The translations under genes were made by a program, and so were the position numbers. From assembly GCF_014534745.1 (NCBI RefSeq), contig NZ_JACVVP010000009.1:150780-214779 (forward strand): DNA of 64,000 nucleotides, given 5' to 3'. Source of the stretch: Flammeovirga sp. EKP202 (GTDB lineage Bacteria; Bacteroidota; Bacteroidia; Cytophagales; Flammeovirgaceae). Shown in pieces: positions 57,930 through 64,000 of this stretch (its first letter is position 1; the number at the start of each line of letters is the position of its first letter). The notes beneath the pieces are model-generated. The model was not told the origin of the DNA, searched no databases, and saw only the letters and a program-made list of their open reading frames with translations.

Positions 57930-57960
57930 GAGGCTATCCTTTTGGGTAGCCTCTTTTTTT
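57930..57960 (+). terminator. Intrinsic terminator of eno
   Basis: A 10-bp stem (GAGGCTATCC / GGGTAGCCTC, one G-U) with a TTTT loop and seven Ts. Confidence 0.93.
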
Positions 57961-58014
57961 GATCTATTCGGAATGACGGTCTTTAAATTTAATACTAGTA
58001 TTGCTCGTTGGTGG

Positions 58015-58035
58015 TAGCGTAGTCCTGCTACGCTA
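58015..58035. repeat. Short GC-rich palindrome in the eno downstream gap
   Basis: TAGCGTAG and CTACGCTA form an 8-bp stem with a 5-nt loop. Its composition differs from the AT-rich surroundings, which suggests an inserted short repeat. Confidence 0.4.
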
Positions 58036-58066
58036 AATTCTTAAAATAGGATAACTTTTTTTTACA

Positions 58067-58174
58067 TCATAGTTTGAAGCGTTTTGAGTAATTAGACCAA
58101 TTTTCTTTAATCTCATCTTCCGTCAAGGTTGACATCAGGAGAAAATCAAAAATTAATGTTACTTCATAGAAATT
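58067..58174 (-). pseudogene. Possible 3' remnant of a lost gene
   Basis: A 35-codon minus-strand frame ending STLTEDEIKENWSNYSKRFKL has the look of real protein, unlike the flanking frames, but has no credible start (an ATG at 58132 would give 22 codons). No family recognised. It may be the tail of a decayed gene in this accessory pocket. Confidence 0.25.
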
Positions 58175-58219
58175 TTAAAACTAAAAAAATGGCAGACTAT
58201 AAATATTTTTTGTGTATTA

Positions 58220-58750
58220 ATGTGTATTCTGAGTGTGGATGTTTTTAGCCAAAAACATATAAAAAGAGATAGAGAGTTAGTAAATATTTTTGAAAAACAT
58301 TTTAATATTAATCAGCCAAAAGATTATGGAGGAATTATTTTAGATCATAATAATGGTGTTAATTTAGTTGATGAAAAAAATATCAATTGTATTTCTTTAT
58401 TAAAAGAAATTAATAAAAAAACATTTAATGAAATATGGGTCTTTGGAAGGGGGTATGACTTTATTACTAATGATAGTATTTACGTTCTAAATATTAATAC
58501 AAAAGGAGATTACCTTAAAATGTTAGATAAATTAAGTGAGCAAGATGACTTAATTAAATTCTATCACAAAAGGGTAATAACTAATGGTTACTCTACAGAT
58601 GATTTTATTATCTATAACTTTTATAAAAAAAATGAGTTGTTTGATGATAAAAGACTAACTCTTAACTATAAAAAAATAATAGCAATACATTTTATTTCAA
58701 TTATTTGTGAATCTTATTCTAATGAGGAATACAAGGAGATATTGAAATAA
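58220..58750 (+). CDS. Exported protein of unknown function, start uncertain
   Basis: A 176-aa protein if read from ATG 58220. This start cuts a signal peptide in two: the same frame continues upstream as KKWQTINIFCVLMCILSVDVFSQ-like sequence without any ATG, GTG or TTG codon before the stop at 58154. An ATG at 58189 lies in another frame and would join in phase if the six-T run at 58206-58211 had five Ts. The mature part (KHFNINQPKDYGGIILDHNN and onward) matches nothing I know. The gene is much more AT-rich than eno or glgB beside it, with many Asn, Lys and Ile codons, a sign of recent acquisition. It could be frameshifted at its 5' end. Confidence 0.55.
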   Translation: MCILSVDVFSQKHIKRDRELVNIFEKHFNINQPKDYGGIILDHNNGVNLVDEKNINCISLLKEINKKTFNEIWVFGRGYDFITNDSIYVLNINTKGDYLKMLDKLSEQDDLIKFYHKRVITNGYSTDDFIIYNFYKKNELFDDKRLTLNYKKIIAIHFISIICESYSNEEYKEILK

Positions 58751-58837
58751 AATAACAAATTCGAACTTTGCTAAACCCAATTGAGAATTTACATATTAAA
58801 TAAGTATTCAATTTGAAGAATTAAATATTATTATAAT

Positions 58838-58877
58838 AAAAAGGCTGATTTATACCGTAACAGTACAAATCAGCCTT
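58838..58877 (-). terminator. Terminator of glgB
   Basis: A perfect 11-bp stem (AAGGCTGATTT / AAATCAGCCTT) with Ts on the minus strand. Confidence 0.85.
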
Positions 58878-58904
58878 AAATTATATTGCAATATATAGAT
58901 TATA

Positions 58905-60932
58905 TTAATCTACTTTTTTGAAAACCACTGCAGATCTATTCACATTATAAATAGAAATGTGTTTGTTTTCATCCGTAAAGAACTTACTAGAGGTGTCTAC
59001 ACGACCGTGTCCTCCAAATTGTTCGTCATCAGAACATAAAACAATTTCATAAGAACCTTCATCACCTACATAGAATTTGTAATCAGGAAGTGAGTTAGTA
59101 GGAGAGAAGTTGAAAACAAAAACAAGATCACCTTTCTTAAAGCATATTGTTTTATTTTCTGTATCCATATTCAATAAGTTCACTGGAGTGTTCTCTTCTA
59201 ATAAGTTGTGATCTCTTACTAAGTGAACCATTGCACCATCAAAATTATTTAGCTTTTGGTAGCGTAAGAATCCATTTTCTACCAATGACCACTGACGTCT
59301 TGCATATTGGTAACTCCAACCGTTTCCTTCTCTTGGGAAATCAATCCATTCAGGATGACCAAATTCATTACCCATAAAGTTAAGATAACCATCGCCCCCA
59401 AGAACACAAGTTAAGAAGCGAATAATTTTATGAAGGGCAACACCTCTGTCAACGACAAGGCTACCACTTGCATTGTCCATGCTTGTATACATTTCTGCAT
59501 CCATTAACCACATGGCAATCGTTTTATCACCTACCAATGCTTGGTCATGAGACTCTGCATAAGCAATCGCTTTCTCGTTGGCTCTTCTGTTCAGCATTAC
59601 GCTCCAAAGATCCCAAACGTTCCAGTCTTCATCTTTCTGTTCTTCAAGAAGTTTTACCCAGAAGTCTGGAATACCCATGCTCAAACGGTAATCAAAGCCT
59701 ACACCGCCTTCCTCAGACGCTCTACTTAAGCCTGGCATACCTGATACATCTTCCGCAATAGAAATAACGTCAGATTTGATCTCATGAGCTACTTCGTTGG
59801 CTAATTGTAAATAGCGTACTGCATCTACATCTACACCCATATTGAAGTAGTCATCATAACTGCCAAAGCCAGCATGGCCATGGTGATGATACATCATAGA
59901 AGTAACACCATCAAAACGGAAGCCGTCAAAATGGAACTCTTCTAACCAATATCTAACATTTGAAGCAAGGAATTGAATTACTTCCCATTTATTGTAATCA
60001 AATAACTTTGAATCCCAATCAGGATGATCACCTTTACCACCTGTATGGAAGTATTGGTAAACTGTTCCATCAAACTCATTGATCCCTTCGTTGTGGTTTT
60101 TTACAGCATGAGAATGCACAATGTCCATGATTACAGCAATACCCATAGAGTGTGCCGTTTTAATCAATTGTTTCAATTCTTCAGGTGTACCAAACTTTGA
60201 AGTTGCAGCGTAGAAATTACTAACGTGATAACCAAAAGACCCATAATAAGGGTGCTCTTGCACAGCCATCAATTGAATACAGTTGTATCCTAAATCTCTA
60301 ACTCTTGGAAGTACATTTTCAGTAAACTCAACATAAGAACCCATTTTTTCTTCTTCTTGGGACATTCCTACGTGAGCCTCGTATATAATTGGGTTTTTGA
60401 TTGATGCTGTTTCAAAATTGTCATCAGACCAATCAAAATTCGTTTCCTCACTAAACCATAATTGCCCTTTGAAGTTTGGAGAATTTGGTTCTTGTACCAC
60501 TCTTGTAATGTAAGCAGGAATTCTATCATGATCACCGATCTGAGATAAAACTCTTACTTTGATAAAACTTCCGTGTACAAACGTGTCTTTGTATTCATCT
60601 TTTGGAAGGAAAATCTCCCAAACACCATCCCAATGTAGTGATCCTTCAATTTTTCTTAAAGGATGACTATCTCTATTCCAGTTGTTAAAGTCACCAGTTA
60701 GATATAAAGCATGTGCAGCAGGTGCCCACTCTCTATACCACCAACCGTTGTTTGTTGCGTCAAAGTTAAAGCCAAGGAACTTATGAGCACCAGCGAATTC
60801 ATATATACTACCATATTTATCATTCAGGTCATTTTTAAGTTGCTCGAAGCTGTTTATTCTAGCATTAATCTCTTCAGTTTGCGGTTCCAACCATGGGTCG
60901 TCCTTAACTAGTTTTGGTAATTTTGTACTCAT
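58905..60932 (-). CDS. glgB: 1,4-alpha-glucan (glycogen) branching enzyme
   Basis: A 675-aa GH13 enzyme that cuts an alpha-1,4 glucan chain and rejoins it by an alpha-1,6 bond. The N-terminal CBM48-type domain (about 55-160, GWWYREWAPAAHALYLTGDFNNWNR) and the barrel are those of GH13 subfamily 8, the eukaryote-like branching enzymes also found in Bacteroidota. Catalytic residues sit in FDGFRFDGVTSM (nucleophile Asp), SIAEDVSGMPG (acid Glu) and YAESHDQAL (Asp). The C-terminal beta domain is complete. No other glycogen gene is adjacent. Faces the AT-rich pocket at its 3' end. Confidence 0.97.
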   Translation of the reverse strand: MSTKLPKLVKDDPWLEPQTEEINARINSFEQLKNDLNDKYGSIYEFAGAHKFLGFNFDATNNGWWYREWAPAAHALYLTGDFNNWNRDSHPLRKIEGSLHWDGVWEIFLPKDEYKDTFVHGSFIKVRVLSQIGDHDRIPAYITRVVQEPNSPNFKGQLWFSEETNFDWSDDNFETASIKNPIIYEAHVGMSQEEEKMGSYVEFTENVLPRVRDLGYNCIQLMAVQEHPYYGSFGYHVSNFYAATSKFGTPEELKQLIKTAHSMGIAVIMDIVHSHAVKNHNEGINEFDGTVYQYFHTGGKGDHPDWDSKLFDYNKWEVIQFLASNVRYWLEEFHFDGFRFDGVTSMMYHHHGHAGFGSYDDYFNMGVDVDAVRYLQLANEVAHEIKSDVISIAEDVSGMPGLSRASEEGGVGFDYRLSMGIPDFWVKLLEEQKDEDWNVWDLWSVMLNRRANEKAIAYAESHDQALVGDKTIAMWLMDAEMYTSMDNASGSLVVDRGVALHKIIRFLTCVLGGDGYLNFMGNEFGHPEWIDFPREGNGWSYQYARRQWSLVENGFLRYQKLNNFDGAMVHLVRDHNLLEENTPVNLLNMDTENKTICFKKGDLVFVFNFSPTNSLPDYKFYVGDEGSYEIVLCSDDEQFGGHGRVDTSSKFFTDENKHISIYNVNRSAVVFKKVD

Positions 60933-61175
60933 TATTTTTTAGATGTGATAAACAAATAACACGAACGAAAGTACTAACATAGTCAATGTTTCGGACTTCT
61001 CAATTTAAGTGTATAAATTACGTACTGAAAATAAGTTGTAAAATACTGTTTATCAATGTATTTCTTTGTTTTTCTGTATTGATTAACAATTCAAAAAACG
61101 AAAAATATTTTATTTTACAATAAAGAAATACTAAATCTTTTTTGTTCCACGAGCGAAGTTTATTTGTTTTGCGCT

Positions 61176-61823
61176 ATGAAAACACTAATTGCACCTTCAG
61201 TATTGGCAGCAGACTTTGCAAATTTGCAGAGAGATGCTGAAATGCTTAATGAAAGCCAAGCGGATTGGTTTCACATTGACATTATGGATGGAATGTTTGT
61301 TCCTAACATTTCTTTTGGATTGCCAGTATGTGCAGCCATTAGCAAGCATGCTAAGAAGCCTATGGATGTTCACTTAATGATTGAACAACCTGATCGTTAC
61401 CTTGAGGATTTTAAGAAAGCAGGTGCTGATATGATTTCAGTTCATGCAGAAGCTTGTCCTCATTTACACCGTACAATTCAAAAAATCAAAGAGTTAGGGT
61501 TGAAGGCTGGAGTAGCACTTAATCCTCATACTTCTATTGACTGCTTGAGATATTTATTGCATGAAATTGATTATGTATGTATCATGTCAGTTAACCCTGG
61601 TTTTGGAGGTCAAAAATTCATTCCAACAACTTACCAAAAAGTAAGAGATTTGAAGGATATGATCGATGAAGCTGGAGCAGAGGTTTTAATTCAGATTGAC
61701 GGAGGTGTTGATGCTTCAAATGCAGCGAAGTTGAAAGAGGCAGGTGCTACAGTTTTAGTAGCAGGAAGCTATGTTTTTGGGGCTGAAGATCCAAAAGCAG
61801 CCATCGAGAAAATAAAACTTTAA
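61176..61823 (+). CDS. rpe: Ribulose-phosphate 3-epimerase
   Basis: A 215-aa TIM-barrel enzyme interconverting ribulose-5-phosphate and xylulose-5-phosphate. ATG 61176 (MKTLIAPSVLAADFANLQRD) is used; a TTG four codons upstream is ignored. HIDIMDGMFVPNISFG (about 34-49) carries metal ligands and catalytic Asp, DVHLMIEQP the second metal set, VNPGFGGQKFIP the phosphate loop and IQIDGGVD the second catalytic Asp. Full length. Followed at 69 bp by aspartate kinase. Confidence 0.97.
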   Translation: MKTLIAPSVLAADFANLQRDAEMLNESQADWFHIDIMDGMFVPNISFGLPVCAAISKHAKKPMDVHLMIEQPDRYLEDFKKAGADMISVHAEACPHLHRTIQKIKELGLKAGVALNPHTSIDCLRYLLHEIDYVCIMSVNPGFGGQKFIPTTYQKVRDLKDMIDEAGAEVLIQIDGGVDASNAAKLKEAGATVLVAGSYVFGAEDPKAAIEKIKL

Positions 61824-61828
61824 TATTA

Positions 61829-61886
61829 GGAAAGAGGTAAGAATTGATCTACTCGATTCTTACCCATACCTCTTTCCTCTTACCTC
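61829..61886 (+). promoter_or_regulatory. Alternative-pairing hairpins before aspartate kinase
   Basis: GGAAAGAGGTA (61829-61839) pairs perfectly with TACCTCTTTCC (61867-61877), extended by TAAGAAT / ATTCTTA. GAGGTAAGA (61834-61842) can instead pair with TCTTACCTC (61878-61886). The two folds exclude each other. No T-run follows. Confidence 0.4.
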
Positions 61887-61892
61887 AAACAA

Positions 61893-63167
61893 ATGCGTGT
61901 ATTTAAGTTTGGAGGAGCCTCCGTTAAAAGCGCTGATGCTGTAAGGAATGTCCAAAAAATCATTGGGCAATATTCTGAACAGAAGAATCTAGTGGTGGTC
62001 GTCTCTGCCATGGGTAAAACCACAAACCTAATTGAAAAGATAGTTCTGGATGTCATCAAAGGTGAGCCTTTTGAGCATCATATAGATGAATTGAAAAATT
62101 TTCACCTGACTATTGCAAAAGAACTGTTTCAAAACCCTCAAGCAAGTATTTTTCAGCAAATTGAAAAACTAATTATTGATCTAGAAGGGAAGCTGAACCT
62201 TCGCTATTTTTCCGAAGAGGAATTGTATGATCAAACCGTTTGTTACGGGGAGTTGTTATCGACTCACATCGTGTCAGCTTATCTTAATCAGGAGAAAATA
62301 CCTACTCAATTTCTGGATGCAAGAATCTACATTCAAACGGATGATAATTGGAGAGAAGGAAACGTAGATTGGATTTGGACAGAACGGATGATGAAGGCTG
62401 ATGTGCCAAAACTAATTGAAGACAACGTAGTGGTGACACAAGGTTTTATTGGCGGAACTATTAATAATAAGACAACGACACTAGGAAGAGAAGGGTCTGA
62501 CTTTACGGCAGCAATTTTTGCTTACTGTTTGAATGCTGAAAATGTTTGTATTTGGAAAGATGTACCAGGTATCATGAGCAGCGATCCAAGAAGAGTAGAG
62601 GATGTAACACTTTTTTATGAATTACCTTACAAGTATGCTGCTGAGTTAACTTATTACGGAGCATCGGTAATTCACCCTAAAACAATTCGTCCTCTGGCAC
62701 TAAAAAATATACCTTTACACGTCAACAGCTTCTTAAATCCTGAAGCAAAAGGAACAGTGATCGGTGATTTTGAAACTTCACCTTCTTTACCTTCCATTAT
62801 TTTCAAATCAAATCAAATGCTCATCCGATTTGAGGAAAAGGATTTCTTGAATGTAAGTAAAGGAGATTTAGGGTTGGTATTCAGTGAGTTTTCAAAAATG
62901 AATATGAAGGTAAATCTCATTAAAAATAGTGCATTGTCATTGTCGATATGCACGAATAATGAGCCAAAGAAAATACAAAAGCTGGAAGAATTATTTCAAG
63001 ATAAATTTAATATTGAGATCATAGGCCAAATGGAATTGGTGACGGTTAAAAACTATAAGGAAGACATTATTCAGCAACTTGGAATAGATCTATCAAAAGT
63101 ATATATGAGACAAATCTCTTTTGATACATTACAGATTGTTTTGAAGAAGGAAGATTTAGAGTTGTAG
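61893..63167 (+). CDS. Aspartate kinase (monofunctional)
   Basis: A 424-aa enzyme making aspartyl-phosphate for lysine, threonine and methionine synthesis. The start motif VFKFGGASVKSADAV (usual form KFGGTSV), VVVVSAMGKTTNLI, FIGGTINNKTTTLGREGSDFTAAIFA and the YYGASVIHPKTIRPL block are all kinase-domain signatures. The last ~130 residues hold two ACT-type folds (GLVFSEFSKMNMKVNLIKNSALSLSICTNN), so feedback control by an amino acid is likely; which one cannot be told. No fused homoserine dehydrogenase. The gap to rpe contains structured RNA. Confidence 0.95.
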   Translation: MRVFKFGGASVKSADAVRNVQKIIGQYSEQKNLVVVVSAMGKTTNLIEKIVLDVIKGEPFEHHIDELKNFHLTIAKELFQNPQASIFQQIEKLIIDLEGKLNLRYFSEEELYDQTVCYGELLSTHIVSAYLNQEKIPTQFLDARIYIQTDDNWREGNVDWIWTERMMKADVPKLIEDNVVVTQGFIGGTINNKTTTLGREGSDFTAAIFAYCLNAENVCIWKDVPGIMSSDPRRVEDVTLFYELPYKYAAELTYYGASVIHPKTIRPLALKNIPLHVNSFLNPEAKGTVIGDFETSPSLPSIIFKSNQMLIRFEEKDFLNVSKGDLGLVFSEFSKMNMKVNLIKNSALSLSICTNNEPKKIQKLEELFQDKFNIEIIGQMELVTVKNYKEDIIQQLGIDLSKVYMRQISFDTLQIVLKKEDLEL

Positions 63168-63357
63168 ATTAAATTTTCATTTCAAATTATGAATAATAAT
63201 AGGCTTTTAAAAACTATTTGAAAAAGAGTTTTTTATCACAAATATTACTTTGTATTAACAAAAACTATTGCCTATTTTTAATTCATAGACGAAATAATTC
63301 TTTTATCTTTAACGTCGAATAAGTAATATATTTACATTTTTATATTTAATCAGATAC

Positions 63358-63777
63358 ATGGATACAACTGCAATTGATAAAGCACTAATTGAAATTATTG
63401 AGAAGCGTAATCAGTTAAACGCATTATCTTACGAAGATGAGTCTTATGATGATATTGAGGATGAACTTCATGATTTAGAGGATGACTTTATTGACGAGCA
63501 TGGGGAGACATTAGAAGACATTATTGGTGACGTCCATGAGGATTTTTCAGTAGACACTGATGTATTATCTCCATTAAGCTATATTGCTCAGAGTTACACA
63601 AAAACAGGAGAGAATGAAGTGGGAGCACAATTTGATTGTGACCACGGTCAAGGTGTACCAGTAGAGGTTGACGACCTTGAAAGAAAGCCAACGAAATTGG
63701 TAATCATTCCTAACCCATTGAGAATCATTCTTAATATCGATAGTAGAAATAGAAAAATTGTTTGGCAGAACAGCTAG
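63358..63777 (+). CDS. Acidic protein of unknown function
   Basis: A 139-aa cytoplasmic protein without signal peptide or membrane span. The first half is helical and very acidic (EDESYDDIEDELHDLEDDFIDEHGETLEDIIGDVHED), the second half is beta-rich (PTKLVIIPNPLRIILNIDSRNRKIVW). I do not recognise it by name; the tidy gene structure, with its own 190-bp upstream gap and a very strong terminator, suggests a conserved, well expressed protein. Confidence 0.8.
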   Translation: MDTTAIDKALIEIIEKRNQLNALSYEDESYDDIEDELHDLEDDFIDEHGETLEDIIGDVHEDFSVDTDVLSPLSYIAQSYTKTGENEVGAQFDCDHGQGVPVEVDDLERKPTKLVIIPNPLRIILNIDSRNRKIVWQNS

Positions 63778-63793
63778 ACTTTTTCACAATATT

Positions 63794-63838
63794 AAAAGAT
63801 CCCATAGGTTGACCGTTAACCTATGGGATCTTTTTTTT
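63794..63838 (+). terminator. Strong intrinsic terminator
   Basis: A perfect 15-bp stem (AAGATCCCATAGGTT / AACCTATGGGATCTT), 7-nt loop, eight-T run. Confidence 0.95.
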
Positions 63839-63852
63839 ATGATGAAATTTTG

Positions 63853-63885
63853 GACAAAAAAAACACCTCAACGAAATGTTAAAGG
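63853..63885 (-). terminator. Possible minus-strand terminator
   Basis: On the minus strand CACCTT and GAGGTG form a short stem followed by eight Ts, placed to end a gene entering from the right edge. Confidence 0.4.
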
Positions 63886-63939
63886 TGCTATAGATGTGAT
63901 TGAGTATTTTTTTGAATTACTAGCTGAGCTTTCGCTCTT

Positions 63940-64000
63940 TTAAAATTTTGATTTTTCATTATTTGATTTAAAGTCGATCTTTATTCTATGAAAAGATTTG
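63940..64000 (-). CDS. Possible C-terminal end of a gene entering from the right
   Basis: One minus-strand frame is open from the window edge to TAA at 63940-63942 and ends in a lysine- and asparagine-rich tail (KIDFKSNNEKSKF). With the possible terminator beyond it, this may be the end of a minus-strand gene, but 20 codons are too few to be sure. Confidence 0.25.
   Translation of the reverse strand, partial: KSFHRIKIDFKSNNEKSKF

Noticed and set aside
60933..61175. Regulatory RNA in the glgB-rpe divergent gap
   Set aside because: The gap is AT-rich without a convincing stem or exact promoter match; nothing specific can be supported.
63758..63943. 61-codon + strand frame after the acidic protein
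   Set aside because: It starts inside the previous gene, at a TTG, and reads straight through a very strong terminator hairpin.

Overview
The window looks like chromosomal DNA of a marine, T9SS-bearing, gliding-type Bacteroidota. The genus Flammeovirga or a close relative in the Cytophagales is the best guess, inferred from gene content and not checked by database search. Supporting signs are low GC, TonB-dependent receptors with carboxypeptidase-regulatory-like N-termini, a hybrid two-component regulator, T9SS type A sorting tails, GH92/GH20/GH16 enzymes and a sulfatase. Shine-Dalgarno sites are absent, and several promoters fit the Bacteroidota pattern TTG-N17-19-TAnnTTTG. No rRNA, tRNA, CRISPR array, prophage or transposase gene was seen.

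Layout. 1-8.7 kb: a + strand run of exoglycosidases (partial GH92, GH20, GH92 lipoprotein, GH92) that looks built to strip mannose and N-acetylhexosamine from glycoprotein glycans, closed by a terminator. 8.7-12.6 kb: a MITE-like element, a glutathione peroxidase, a Sel1/TM/LysM protein, a glycosyltransferase and a second repeat element. 12.6-17.8 kb: a surface-glycan group with a flippase divergent from a GT4 glycosyltransferase and a YfhO-like membrane protein, sharing an 18-bp palindrome in the divergent promoter. 17.9-19.1 kb: a BaiN-like flavoprotein. 19.4-29.9 kb: a polysaccharide-utilisation-like region with a TonB receptor, a putative zinc-protease lipoprotein, a 1352-aa hybrid two-component regulator, the 3' remnant of a GH16 enzyme with a T9SS tail, and an S1 sulfatase. 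30-34.8 kb: a lipoprotein, a SulP anion transporter, an ABC exporter and a DinB-fold protein, all on the minus strand. 35-36.6 kb: a small basic protein with an AP2/degenerate-HNH protein, then a DUF2061 protein. 36.6-40.2 kb: an exported WD40-caspase protein. 40.2-46.1 kb: maf, DUF445, DUF4184, ispG and an AraC regulator. 46.1-51.9 kb: a tightly packed minus-strand run of TonB receptor, DUF4249 lipoprotein, GAF/PAS membrane sensor without output domain, and flavin reductase. 52-64 kb: mostly core metabolism (glpD, HAD phosphatase, eno, glgB, rpe, aspartate kinase), interrupted by an AT-rich accessory pocket between eno and glgB.

How parts work together. The left cluster and the 19-30 kb region both look devoted to foreign glycans: receptor import, regulator sensing, enzymatic cleavage, desulfation. 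The GH16 gene has lost its catalytic region, so the second locus may be decaying. The least explained items are the exported WD40-caspase, the receptor/DUF4249/sensor/flavin-reductase operon, the AP2 pair, and the shared inverted-repeat half-site in front of the TonB receptor and the GH16 remnant.
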